Assembly (NCBI GenBank): GCA_002900995.3
Contig: CM035305.1
Span: 2,712,467 to 2,776,466 of the forward strand
Origin: Ganoderma boninense
Taxonomy: Eukaryota; Basidiomycota; Agaricomycetes; Polyporales; Polyporaceae
DNA: 64,000 nt
Direction: 5' to 3'
Of the stretch, positions 35,120 through 46,785 are shown piece after piece; position 1 is the stretch's first letter, and every line of letters begins with the position of its first letter. The notes beneath the pieces were generated by a model. It did no database searches, was not told where the DNA came from, and saw nothing but the letters and a program-made list of their open reading frames with translations. Made by a program: the position numbers and the translations under genes.

Positions 35120-38100
35120 TCAATGCCTCTGCTTCCCCTTCTTGCCAGACGTCCCATTCGGCTTCGATTTGATACCGTTGGTGAAATGACGGCCGTTCAG
35201 TGGCTGGAAAGATCCTGGCATGACGGTGCGGAGTGGTGTGCTCGTCGTATCCTCCAGCTTCTTCCGAATCTCGCGCTCCTGATTGGTCACCTCCTGCATA
35301 GACTTCCTGTTCATAGTCAGATCACACTCAATTTCGCTAGCACGAAGCTTCTGCCACCTGTCCCAAGGGTGAGCGATGAGAAATGCGAACACCAGGAAAG
35401 AATGTCAACTGACCCGGCGTGGCGTTGGCACTTTTTCTTGCCCCGGCACCACCACTCCCCATGACCACAGGCCCCATCGACCTGCATGGACTCCTCCGCA
35501 GCGCCATTCAACTGAGGCGACCTTTCCTCGTATGACTCGAGGACGCCATCTCCAAATTCGAGGTACTCCTCTTCGTCGAAAATCAGCCGCTGGTCCCAAC
35601 CACACTCGTCTACTCTGTCTGCCCGAGCAGCGGCAAGCTCCAGCACCTTCTGCCGCCACGATATCACGTCGTGCTCTTGCTTAAGCTCCTCGCGCTTCGG
35701 GGCGATTTTTTCGAGCTCGGCCTGCAAGCGAACGACTGCACGGTCCCGTTGAGTGTGGGTTGGTCTTTGAACCTCGTAGGACTCTTGCGCCACAATATGC
35801 ACCGGACGGCCTGTCTGTTCACCGTCGGCAACCCCGTTGGTACCATTGACATGGACCCTGACGACGACACCCTCGCGCTGCTTGGTGTCTCGAATGCTAG
35901 CCCAAAGGGCCTCCTTGTTGCCACCCCAGTCCTGTATGCGTCTCTGCATATACAAGACGCCACACTCGTCTGAGCAAAACTTGGAGAATGCACCACGAGC
36001 GGGCTTGTGGCAGGCTGCGGCGGAAGTCGGGTGAGGGTGTTTGAGTCCAGCGATACACCGCTGCTTGTAAGTCGTCTTTAGGGGAAGGTTGGGGTTTGCT
36101 GTGATGGACACGGGTTAGCATGGCATCTAAGATGGCTCCGTTGCGTACCCACCCTTGATACACAATGGGCAGACAAACTGGTCAATGAGGTCGACCTCCA
36201 AGTCGTCCATGTCCAAACACTGCGTGTGATACCATTCGTCGCACCTGTACTTGTACTCAGCTCCATTCCCCATCAAATGGGGTCAAAGCGCTCGCTCACC
36301 TGTCGCAAGCGATCATAACCTTGTCCTCGTCATAGTTCGTCTTGCAGATGCAGTACAACTTGTCGTCTACAGCCTCATCCCCAGACTCTTCCTCCTCCTG
36401 CGGCTGAGTCTTGCTCTTCGCTGCAGGTTCCGCAGGCATCGGCATCTCAGACGCAGAACGCGACCTTGAAGGTCCAGTTGCGGCAGAGACCGCCCGTTTC
36501 GCAGCAGCTCCAGCCGAAGTCACCGACGCTGGGGGCGGCTTTTTGCTCTTAACCACCATGCCATTGCCAGAGGGGGTGAGGCGACCGCTGGGTTCTGCAG
36601 TCCCTTCCTTCTCCTTGGTCGGCTTTACTTTCGGCTTTGGTTGTGGCTTGGCCTTAGGTTTCGCCAGCTGCTTAGATCTGGGTTGCTACAAGCACGTTCA
36701 ACCAATATGACCTACACGACGTCTCTATCACAAGCGTACCTTCGCTGTGGAGTCCTTCTTCGTGCCCGTGCTCATTGGCAAACTTGTCCCATCGGATGGT
36801 TGGTCAGCTTTTGCAGGAACTTGCGGCGTGGCCGGCTTAGCGATCTGAGGAGGCGCGATGGGTGGAGGCATAACGACGCGTTCCGAGGGCGTAAGAGCGA
36901 CCGACGCAGCATGCATAGGAGGCGGGGATTGAGGTACGGGTTTTTTGTCCACTGGCTCTTTGAGCAGAAGTTCCTTCTCGACAATGACAACGCTTGAAGC
37001 CGATTGGGACGCTTTGCCAATAGCCACATGATGAGACTGTGAGTGCGACTGCGGATGCGGATGGAAGTGAGAGTGATTTTGGGAGGAAGAGGGATGGTGG
37101 TGAGGTTTGTCATCGACTAGACTGAGTAGCTCGTCGTCGAAATCATTGCCCATGGATATGTCGGGGTCTGTGTCTGCACTGGGATTCGCGCTGGCAGCCA
37201 GATCAAGCTCCAGCGCAAAATCTGTATCTGTATCTGAGTGAGGGGAGGGCACAGAAGCGGGCAAACTGCCGGCCACAATACCGTCTACCTCTTGCTCCAG
37301 TAAAGAGGTAGGAGTAGGCGATCTAGGCGCGTTCTTCTGGGGCCGTTTGCTAGGCTCCAGTGGGGGCTGAGAATGCGGGGACGACGGCCGCTTTGGCATT
37401 TCTTCGAAGGACTCGCTAAGAGGAGGGGGCGAGGGAGCGTCCGATAAGTCGGGTGTCTGGGGTGGTTCTTCGGGTGCTGCAGATAAATGACGGGAAGTAG
37501 GTGTAGAAGAGGCATAATGTTCCAATAGCCATTCATGAGCATCGTCTTCGTGCATGGGATTAGGGTGCTGTGGTTCAGCTAGCACCCCCAGGACGAGTTC
37601 ACCTTCAAAGTGATGTGCTGCCTCGGAGATCGATGTCGGCCCTGTCGTTAGCCCTGACACATCCTCTTCCACCGCGACTGCTTCAGACAACGAAGTCAGC
37701 TCTTCTAACGCCATCGTGATAGGAGATGCTGCTCGTTGCTTTGATTCCTCTACGGTAGTTGGTGCCGCGGTAGGCTCTGCAGCCACGTTTGCCGTAGGGC
37801 CTAGTAAACGATCGGTCGGTGCCATTACCTGAGGCTCTTCGACCTCGACCTCGACCAGAGGTACAGGAGTCCCTTCCTCGACTTCGATGGAGATCACGGC
37901 AGCCTCGACCTCGATGGGGGGTGCAATAGCCTCTTTCTTGCCTTCCATGTGGGGCAGAACTACCTCCTTCTCGACCTCGATGGGGAGTACAGCAGCCTCC
38001 GTCCCAACCTGAATGGGAGGCACGGTAGCCTTCCCCTGCACTACTGGTGGAGAGGACATCGACACGTCGTGACGATCTTCCTCGGCTGGACGAATAGGTA

Positions 38101-39943
38101 GCTCCTCTTCCATTATGGCGGGCGACACGATTCGAGGCTCTTTCACCTCTAGCTCAACTGCCTCTATCTCCACCTCGATTTTTGCTCCTTGTGCCTGTGC
38201 CTGTTCCTCCACACAACCCACTGGTTTCAGCTCCTCTTGGCACTCGAGTACTGGGTGCTGCGGAATTACAACCACGGCCTCCGCGTCGGCTCCCTGCTCA
38301 TCCGATGGTATTGGTTGTTGAGGGTGCTGCGAATCGTCCACGACAAGCGACCTTGATTGGGATGGCGGAATATATGGTGATGGGGATGGGGGCTTGGACG
38401 CGCTCTGACTTCCCAAAAGCGGCTCCTTGGACCGCGGCCCTGGCGAGAGCAGTTGGGCTATACTCCTTGGCTTCGTAGAAGATACTGGAGGTTGGGATGT
38501 GACTGGAGTGGTGGGTTCCGCCGGCTGTTGGTCAGTGTGTTGATATGGAGGGGCAGAGGGTGACGGGAGGTTTGGAGCGTTGGTAGGATGCGCTTTGTGG
38601 GGCGGGGCGACAGGGGGAATACGTGAAGCACTGGAACCAAAGCTACCAGTACGCCTACGCTTCTTCGTTGGAGGTTCGCCATCGTGACCGAGAGAGATGA
38701 CTGCCAATGAGTTGACGCGGGTGTCCCGGGGAGAAGACGCCATAGGGCTCTTTTGCAGTACCGGAGACTGAGATGGACGGGGGAGCGGTGGTGGGACACG
38801 GTTCAACACGGGGCTCAGGGATGCTCTCCGTGCGGATTCTCTGGCCTCCAAAGGAGTAGGGTGCTCACCACTGATTCTCCGTCTCTCTTCCGTCGCGGCC
38901 TGGACCAGTGCCTCTAGTCCGCCCAACCCTCCTGGACTTCCATGTGAACCGACAGGAGCGACTGGCGACCTCGTTGGTTCTGCGTTGAGCAGATTGTTGA
39001 GCGCAGCGGCAGAGGATGATCGAGAAGGCATTGATGACACGTCCGGTTGGGAAAATGATGCCGAAGGGACGTGAGACGCACGAGGTGGCAACCGTTCACG
39101 ACTTGGCGAAGTAGATAATGACGGAGGGCTCTGCGGTTGAGACGGAACAGCGAATGATGGTGGTTGTAGGTGGCCGTAAGGTGATTGCTGGGACAGGGGT
39201 CGAGAGGGATTTGACGGGGGATCGAAAGCAGGTCGCAAGCTCAGGACAGGCGACTGTGATGGACGCCTGCTCACCTGTGACTGGTGCAGTGGAGGAGAGG
39301 GCTGCAAAGGGGAACGGGGCAGGGAATGATGGAGTACGGGAGGATATGGGGAAACTGCCAGAGACTCCGACTGGGCACTCCGAGACAAGGTGGGAGGAAA
39401 GTATGAAGAACCCTCGGGCAATCGATACTCCACCCGGTGAGGGTCCGAGCTCCGACGAGACGAAGGGATCGGGCGCGGGACACTTTGTGGTAGATGATGG
39501 GAGGAGTAGTTAGGATATGATGCAGTGTCGTGCTCACAGCTCGCATGCGAGTGAAGAGCTCTCGGGTTACTTGCCACGGCCTCGGGGTGACCTAGTGCGT
39601 CATCTGTATCTCTTCGTCGTCTGTGCGAATGCGTCACTGTGTCATCGAGTGTAGGGGAGGGGGTATGCCTCCTGAGATGCACCGGCCGCAATGCGGGCGG
39701 CATGGCATCGTGGCTGTCTTCGACATTGTCCGAAAGCAGTCTACTACGAGATGAATCCCACTGGGAGTCTAGGAAGCCTCGGTTCTGGAGCTCCCTGAAC
39801 TCGGTAGGTGGAGGGATACCGGGACCTGAGAGGACTGTGGCATGCAGCGCAGACCGGGAGGGTGTGGCTGGGGGCTGGGACCGGTCCGGGGATTGGTCGT
39901 CGGCACAAAGCAAGGAAGAGATGGTCAGTCGGCGTCCGGCCAT
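35120..39943 (-). CDS. Spp1/CFP1-like PHD protein of the Set1 complex, long N-terminal extension
   Basis: Candidate COMPASS (Set1C) subunit, reading H3K4 methylation. The last 400 residues carry the PHD finger (LYCICKTNYDEDKVMIACDR, CDEWYHTQC, FVCPLC), the Cys/His block CIAGLKHPHPTSAAACHK then FCSDECG, and the Spp1 coiled-coil tail (EIAPKREEL-like LEKIAPKREELKQEHDVI, GWQKLRASEIECDL). The C-terminus is basic. The first exon, 36728-39943, encodes about 1,070 Ser/Pro-rich residues with a degenerate repeat rich in PIEVE near residues 640-720. It splices in frame (intron about 36675-36738) into QPRSKQLAKPKAKPQPKPK. Yeast Spp1 is about 350 residues, so the extension is unusual. No stop or start separates the two parts, hence one gene. 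Confidence 0.82.
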
Positions 39944-40849
39944 TCGTCCAGCTAGTAGCGTCCAGCGACAGCGAGGCTCGGGCGACGAGAGAAGAAAGGG
40001 AGAAGAGCGGAATGAGGGCAGGGTCTGAGTTGGGCAGTGGCATTCATGTTCAAAGTCACGACGTCAGGCCGCAGGGGTCACAAGCCCATCTCCGCGCGAA
40101 TGCAATCACTTCCTCCGTCGCCGTCAATCACCCCTTCATCCCGTCCCGGCTTCAGGCCTCGACGCCGCAGCACGAAGGCTGCGCCTCCAACGTCCAGATC
40201 CAGAACAGGCCTGTTCCAAAAAGCCTGAACATTCGCGCACGCAGGGCTTACAGATGTGAAACACGCATCACGAGCGGCAAAAGTACCAGGAAATGCACAA
40301 ATATAGTCAATTGCAAAGAAGCCTGTACAACGAGACATTGCGACGCAGCTCATACAGTGGCCACGAAGAGCCAACTGCCAAGACACAGGCCCTATAACAA
40401 AGCACGAACGCGCCGCACCCAAGTCCCATCGCTCACAACCAAAGTCTTCTCGTTCTCCAGCCCATTGTGACGGTCTCAAGGTCCTCGACCCACTCAAGTC
40501 CGGCATGCCGGCGAGTGAGTCATCGTCGAGATGCTTTTGAGGGCTGGGTGGGAAGGGGTTAGTGCCAAGGGAGGGTGGTTGGAGGGGGATGAGCTCACCT
40601 GTGGTTTAAGCGTTGAGGAGAGGAAGGAGGGAGTCGGGGTTTATATGGGTGTGAAGAACTGTACAGCGATCGGCGGGTGGCTTGACCGGGACCCCTGGCA
40701 GCGGTCCCCCGGGTCCGGGCCCCCCGATTTCGCTCAGATGTCCGCTGAACCCCTCTCGCCCGCGCCGTCAATCTACTCGACAGTAACCCGCCGCCATTCA
40801 GGGATCTTTTACCCTCCACTGACTGCAAAAGAGGGCCCCGTCACTAAAG
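39944..40849. other. Divergent intergenic region, Spp1-like / Stm1-like
   Basis: About 900 bp. A 142-codon minus-strand frame at 40078-40506 has no motif and is probably chance. The segment 40660-40840 is GC-rich and likely holds the plus-strand promoter. Confidence 0.4.
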
Positions 40850-42148
40850 ATGTCGGTGGCCAGCAGAAATCCCTTTGCCCTCCTCGATGGTGAGCACTGC
40901 CAATGCCTCCTTACATGCCTCAGGGCCCACCCTACATGATCCTCATGAAAATCTTACTCATGTCGTCCTTTACTTCCAGAGGACGCCTCGCGGCCGGCAA
41001 GCCCTTCGCCTGCCGCAGCGACCAAACAGGCTGCGCCTGCCCCAGCACCGACTCGCGGGACTCAGAAGCCTCGCGGCGGCCCCGCCTCAAGAGGCGGCAG
41101 GTACTACCAGCGCGGCGGCAAGTCCGCTCCCCGCGACAAGGAGAACGCAGAGGCTCCCGAGGATGCCTCCGGCGAACCCAGGAAGCGCGGTAGGGCTATA
41201 TCTGAGATGTCACTGGTCTGGAACTGACAATTCGTCTTGGATTTTTCTTTACCGTCGGACCACCGTTCCATGTCTTGCTACCTTTCCACTGTCATCTGCC
41301 AATAGCCGAAGGTGAAGTCCGAGGCCGCGGCCGCGGCAGCGGCAGGGGTCGTGGCGATCGTGGACGGGGAGGCCGGGGTCGTCAGTTCGACCGCCACAGC
41401 GCAACTGGCAAGACGTAAGTCTTTTTGTCAGACTGTCTATGCCGATCTTCAGCTGACCTCGCAATGGGCCTCCCCAGCGATTCTGATAAGAAGGTTCATC
41501 AGGGCTGGGGCGGCGATGAGGGCAACTCTGAGCTGAAGGCCGAGGCTGGTGGAGCTACCGACGCCGCGGCTGAGACCACCGAGTGGGACGCACCCAACGA
41601 GGCTTCGGGCTGGGATGCTGCTCCTGTCGAGGGTGCCGCTGCCACTACCGAGGGCGCTCCTGCTGGTGAGAAGGCTGAGGCCCGCAAGCCCCGCGAACCC
41701 GAGGAGGAGGACAACACGCTTACTCTTGACGAGTACCGCAAGAAGCAGGGTGGCCTCGATATCGTGCCCAAGCTCGAGGGTCGCAAGGTTGATGATTCTG
41801 CCTTCAAGGGTGCCGTCGTCGTCACTAAGAAGGATGAGGATGAGGCTGCATACTTCGTCGGCAAGGTGAGCGCTCTGCTGCCCCTCGTGTAGCCCCAATC
41901 TAATGGCTTTGAAGTCCAAAGCTGCTGTCCCGAAGGCCAAGGCGAAGAAGGAGGAGAAGGTCTTCATCGAGATCGATGCACGCTTTGAGCGCCCCGCTCG
42001 TGGTGGTCGCGGCCGCGGCGGCGACCGTGGTGGTGACCGCGGGGCGCGTGGCCGTCCTCGTGGTGCTCCGCGGGGACGTGGTGCCAACGGTCCCGCTGCT
42101 ACGGCGCTGAACGTCGATGACGAAAAGGCGTTCCCATCCCTTACCTGA
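40850..42148 (+). CDS. Stm1/SERBP1-like ribosome-preservation and mRNA-binding protein
   Basis: Hyaluronan/mRNA-binding (HABP4/PAI-RBP1) family; yeast Stm1 clamps idle 80S ribosomes. Five exons. The N-terminus MSVASRNPFALLDE is Stm1-like, followed by Pro/Ala/Gly-rich sequence, RGG-type repeats (GRGRGSGRGRGDRGRGGRG), and the family signature RQFDRHSATGKTDSDKKVHQ then GWGGDEG. After a Glu/Ala-rich spacer comes the C-terminal signature NTLTLDEYRKKQ, DIVPKLEGRKVDDSAF, a basic/RGG stretch (RGGRGRGGDRGGDRGARGRP) and the end VDDEKAFPSLT. About 340 residues. Confidence 0.88.
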
Positions 42149-42710
42149 GCACCAAAGCAAGATTGAGTCCCGGTCGGCGTACGACCGTTGACTCCTCGAT
42201 GGGTGGTACCGACAAAAATTTGGAGTCATCCCTCTCAAATTCGATTGGTGTTTTGTCAGTTGGTCTGTCTTGGTATCTGTGCGCATTTCTGCATCAGCCT
42301 TTCCACCTCGTATGCGTCCCTCGTCACTTCCATCCGCTTCTGTACGCCTCCCCCACTCCCAGTAGCAGTCGCTTCCACTCACCATCCCCTGACATGACAT
42401 ATGAACCAAGACTATCCACGGTATTTTATGTTCTGTGACTCGATATTTAGTCGTGTTGTATACGAGGTGTACGAGACCGAGATGCATTCCGCGTTCAGAA
42501 ACAGTGCTTTCGAAAAATTGAACAGATGTCGTCCCACATATGCTTCGCATGATGATGAGACAAGTCTACCATGAGGCCTACGTACACCACAAGCATGCAC
42601 GTGGTTACGACTTCGAATTCGTTTCGCTGGGTAGCTAATCTCTTTCATCAGTTGGCATCTACTACCAAACTGCAGGTGTCGATTTTGCTGGACATCAGGA
42701 ACTTTCAAGC
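42149..42710. other. Intergenic, Stm1-like to histidine phosphatase
   Basis: About 560 bp, AT-richer; 3' UTR of the first gene and promoter of the second. No gene recognised. Confidence 0.45.
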
Positions 42711-43899
42711 ATGACAATAGACCGTATTTATATCGTAAGACATGGTATGATCAGTTATGCAAACTGGGCATTCAATAATCTGACGACCGTGTGGTGTGCA
42801 GGATTCCGCATGAACTGGATTACTGATGACTGGTAATATCCCTCGTGTGCCATATACTCCAGTCATTATGTCGTTGTCGAATCTGATCGTTTTAACAACA
42901 GGGTCAGCGTTACAGGTTCGGTGATTTGGGAACTATCTTTAATCGCAGGGTCCTGATTACTACGAGAGCAGGAACTGCACGGGACCCTCCCCTTGCCCCT
43001 TCCGGGTTGTCTCAGGCGCAGGAGCTTGCCGACTTATTTGGTTCACTGCCTGAGGAAGAGAGACCTACAGCGATATTCTCTTCTCCATATCGTAAGTTTC
43101 AGTCCCAAGTGTGATTAAAAATACGACATCCAACCAGGACTGAGGATAACACTCCTAGATCGCTGCTTGCAGACCGCAAGACCCACAGCGGAAACATTGA
43201 AGTTGCCGCTCTATGTCGATCACGGTAAGCAAACAACTATGTCAGGTCCCGACTGCGTCTCACCGTCCCGTCCAAGGGCTTTCCGAGTGGTACTCTCCTG
43301 CTGCACCAGGCACCGGCCTCCACCCGCGTCCGGGCCCCGCCGCCGATCTGCGCGCGCATGTCTCCGAGGTAGACGACGCATGGGAGACGATCATTTACCC
43401 CTCTCGCATGGGCGAAGAGATAGACGAAGTCCATGACCGCGCCCGGGTTCTCCTCCGTGCGCTCATCGCGACCGTGGAGCACAAGTACAACGGGGCGCAC
43501 AAACGCATCCTGCTCGTCAGCCACGCGGCGACGTGCATCGCCCTCACCCGAGCCCTTGTGGATAACCATGCTCTACCCCTTAGAGTTGTGTTGTTGCTCA
43601 GTTACGGATCTCAAGCCCAGAGACATGTCATCCAACGACGTGGGCAATTGGGTGGCAAGGAAACTCGCAGACGGTACTCACCTGAAGGAAGGCGCATCTA
43701 GGGACTGGGGCTTTGAAGATGCAGTGATTGTGGATGGCAAAGTACGTCTGTACCATGTGGTCGTTCTGCTCCAGTCAGCTGATTACTTTTCTAGGTGGTC
43801 ACACACAGTGGAGAGCCCGGCACCGAGGGTGAGAAGGATGAGCCGGTCGGATTGCAGCACCAACACCTCCCACCTGACCTCCGAGCACAGTTCAATTAG
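42711..43899 (+). CDS. Histidine phosphatase-superfamily protein, TFIIIC tau55-like, one apparent 1-nt insertion
   Basis: Phosphoglycerate-mutase-like fold: catalytic motif IYIVRHGFRMNW at the start, then PLAPSGLSQAQELADLF, IFSSPYHRCLQTARPTA (second Arg and His), GLSEWYSP, EEIDEVHDRARVLLRAL, and ILLVSHAATCIALTRALV with the second catalytic His. The tail RDWGFEDAVIVDGKVVTHSG resembles the fungal TFIIIC subunit tau55 (Tfc7/Sfc7), which carries such a domain; TFIIIC membership is inference. Seven or so introns; two small exons sit between 42903 and 42986. At about 43587-43592 the frame shifts. Deleting one T gives PLRVGCCSVTDLKPR, the expected continuation, so the sequence has a 1-nt insertion. 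The 3' end converges on MEMO. Confidence 0.75.
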
Positions 43900-44004
43900 A
43901 TTTATCAATCACTTTCCCAGGTATGCAAAATACCAAAGCTTCATACATTCTCGAATCAAGCCTACAATTTGCGCACTCGTGTCTGTCACACTCTTCGTAT
44001 TCAT

Positions 44005-45318
44005 TTAGAACGTAACAAACGCGCTGGCATAGCTAACGCTCGAGTCCTTGACCGTCTCGCACGCGCTGCTCTGTTCGTAGCGCACCCACTTCACCTTGGG
44101 AGTTTTCCGCTCCTGCTCCAATGCATCCAGAGCACCGAACAGCACGCCGATGGGGTGGCGGCCGCAGATGGTGTTCTTGGTGCGCGCCAAGTATTGTGCG
44201 AATGCGAGGTGGGCCTGACGGGCAGTGAAAGGAGGCAAGGTGAGAAGCTCCATCGCCTCGTGGTCCAAGGCCGAGATGGATGCATGGATAGGGTGAGTTT
44301 TCAGTGAGGCGGGAGTTGGCTCGGATCTTGAGAGACGGATGGGTACAGCGGAGCTTGGTGGGGGCTGGGGATAATAGAACGTATATTGGAAGCGGGTACC
44401 CCTGGATTGACGTATTCAGCCTCCAAAAAAGTGCAATAAATGAAGCTCCTGCTAACCAGTGGCAGAAGTCGCTAGACACGACGAAGATAGTATCGTCGCG
44501 AGCCAGATACGGTGCCAGTAAACGGCCGAACGATACTTCTTCGTCGTAATCGATAGCACCGACGAGTATGGGGACGATCTTGATATCAAGGCTGAAGTTC
44601 CCTACATCAGATGGTTATGGTGATCGTGAGTGGTAAACCTACCCTTCGAATATCTTGCGGACATAGGGCAGGTGCATCTCAATGCTGTGCTCATCTTCGT
44701 CTGTTTGCAGCGACATGTCAGTAAATCGTCCAGTCTGTTTCAATTCCCTTGTCGCTGGTAGAATGAGTCCTCAGTAAGATTAGACGGGTATCGGGTGGGG
44801 TACGGACTCTCGACATCGATGGGCAATGATCCAATCGGCGTCGCGTATTCAGTGCATTTTGTCAATGCACAACCGTCGAGATAAACGTGATGAGAGGGTC
44901 CCAAAACGAAGACGCGCGTGCTATTAGGATTAGGAGGAGGTGGGGATTAGCACATTGACAGTGTATCCGTGTGGACACTGACATTCCAGTGGTATCAATG
45001 CTCTTGTACGCCCAGGCAGCTGCCCGTCCCGAATACGAGTAACCCGCATGCCTGGACAAGCCTGCAGTCAGGTGTGCGACCAAGGTCTGAACCATGCGAT
45101 CGATCTTACGGCGCAATGATCGCCTTTGTCCCGGGTACAGGGGGTTTGTATTCGTCCTTCGCCATGGCATTCACATCTTGCAACCAACTCGACAGCTCCT
45201 GATTTAGTTTGGTAGGGTTTCCAGTATACCATGAGTCTGCATGTGTCGCTTGTCTGACCAAATGGACTGAGTGATGGCAGTCCGGGGATTCGAGAGATCT
45301 CAAGTACCTAGATGCCAT
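44005..45318 (-). CDS. MEMO family protein (Mho1-like)
   Basis: MEMO proteins share a fold with class III extradiol dioxygenases and are conserved in eukaryotes, archaea and some bacteria; human MEMO1 acts in ErbB2 signalling and copper redox control, and yeast Mho1 in redox balance. The start at 45318 gives [20 protein letters not shown], then [20 protein letters not shown], the conserved [93 protein letters not shown] and the C-terminal [15 protein letters not shown]. His and Cys of the active-site-like pocket (PHAG, PSHH, DFCHWG) are all visible. Five or more introns. About 350 residues. Confidence 0.9.
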
Positions 45319-45714
45319 CGGTGGACGGCGTGAGGCAGCACGGATACAGATCTGGAGGTTGTCTGGAGGAGCTGAAGTTGAAGAGAATACGAGACAGGAG
45401 GAGGCGGGTGCGAGACCGTCTGAATCTAGGGCTACAGGATCTCAAACTGGCCGAGGTCGGGGATAGAGCTCTAGAGCTCTGAATGGAAGATCCCGACTGA
45501 TCTGGCTGATAACACGTGCTAAAACGCTGGCTTGCACATGTTCCTAAATACGAGGTTGTGCGGGCTCACAACGGAGTGCTCAGAAAACACAAATCAAGGC
45601 ACGAACGGCAACTGGAACATGGTCGCATGTCGATAATCTTCGGCATAGTCAAATGGATACATGTGGATGATGGAATGCAGCAAGCGAGACAACAGTGACA
45701 CCGAGAACGACCTT
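45319..45714. other. Intergenic between MEMO promoter and the eL32 3' end
   Basis: About 400 bp; no gene seen. Confidence 0.4.
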
Positions 45715-46315
45715 TTACTCCTCTGACCGCAGACGCGCAGTGGGGTTGGTGACCTTCACACCAAGGACCTTGGCCCTGTGATCACGTTATGCCTCAGCAC
45801 TATGCCACCACCAACATAAAGATGCGAGGGCATACCTTTCGAGAATGACTGTTCGGTTGCGGCTGCTCACGTTGTGTGCGATCTCGGCCGCAAAGCTTTT
45901 GTTGTGCATCAAGAGAAGGTCGACTTCCCGGACGTTGCTGACCAAAAACTTCTTCAAGCCATTAGGGAGGAGGTGGCGGGTCTGCAGAGTTGTCAGTATT
46001 TCCGAGAGAGCGCGCTGAGGCGAAGTTGGTCCGACCTTCTTGTTGCTGCCGTAGCCGATCTATGCGCCGGAATAAGGACAGAATCATGATTGAGGGACCG
46101 AAAGCAACACACCTTGGGCATTGGGAGCTGGCCCTTGAACCGACGCCGTACACGGTTATCGATACCCTTGGGTTTCCTCCATGCCTCTTTCACGCTCTTG
46201 TAACGGTCAGACTGGTGGCGCCTAAAAGAGAATAAGTAGATGGCCCGCCGGACACAAGATGGCAACCTCACTTGAAGGGCTTGGTGCGCTTCTTGACGAT
46301 GGGGACCTTGACCAT
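45715..46315 (-). CDS. RPL32: 60S ribosomal protein eL32 (RPL32)
   Basis: Large-subunit ribosomal protein. Exons from the ATG at 46315: [15 protein letters not shown], then [20 protein letters not shown] and [72 protein letters not shown] and [20 protein letters not shown]. Introns have normal GT-AG ends, for example after MPK near 46112. About 131 residues, as in other fungi. Confidence 0.95.
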
Positions 46316-46785
46316 GGTGGACTGCAGGACAAAGGTGTGAGCGGGTGAATGGTTGGAGGAGTATGCGGCAGCCGTGGTCCAGGGTCATCCAGAGTGTCGA
46401 CTTGGCATCCACCGCCTTCCGGGCAGAACCCCGGCTTCAGAGTCATATCGTCGGAATCCTAGGACGACGGGCTGTAATATCATACGTTCCAGGTGAAAGA
46501 CTTACAGTTCGTAGGGCTTGAGGATGGCGTTGACGGGGGCGGACTGCAGCGCGAGGGCACGACCACCACAATTCGTTCGGGGGGTCGGGCGTCTACCCCA
46601 CGTGAGCCGCGGCGTTGCCGAGCATTGACCGATTTTGGTCACACGGTAGGCGCCTGTGGGCTTATCGTCTGGCAGAGAGCAGCAGTTTAAGAAGGGCTGC
46701 CGCCCCGGATCCTGGCGACGAGGCCTCCCCGCTGCATGTCCGTAGGAGGGCCGTCGCTAGCCAGCCGTCCTCCCACCTCATCGAC
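46316..46785. promoter_or_regulatory. Divergent promoter region, eL32 / PAS-type kinase
   Basis: 470 bp shared upstream region. On the minus strand, a splice-like junction (donor gtaagt at about 46502, polypyrimidine and acceptor downstream) suggests that the eL32 transcript has a 5' UTR intron, common for ribosomal protein genes. No conserved protein is encoded by it. Confidence 0.45.

Noticed and set aside
40078..40506. 142-codon minus-strand open frame
   Set aside because: Composition unlike a folded protein, no motif, and it lies between two divergent promoters.
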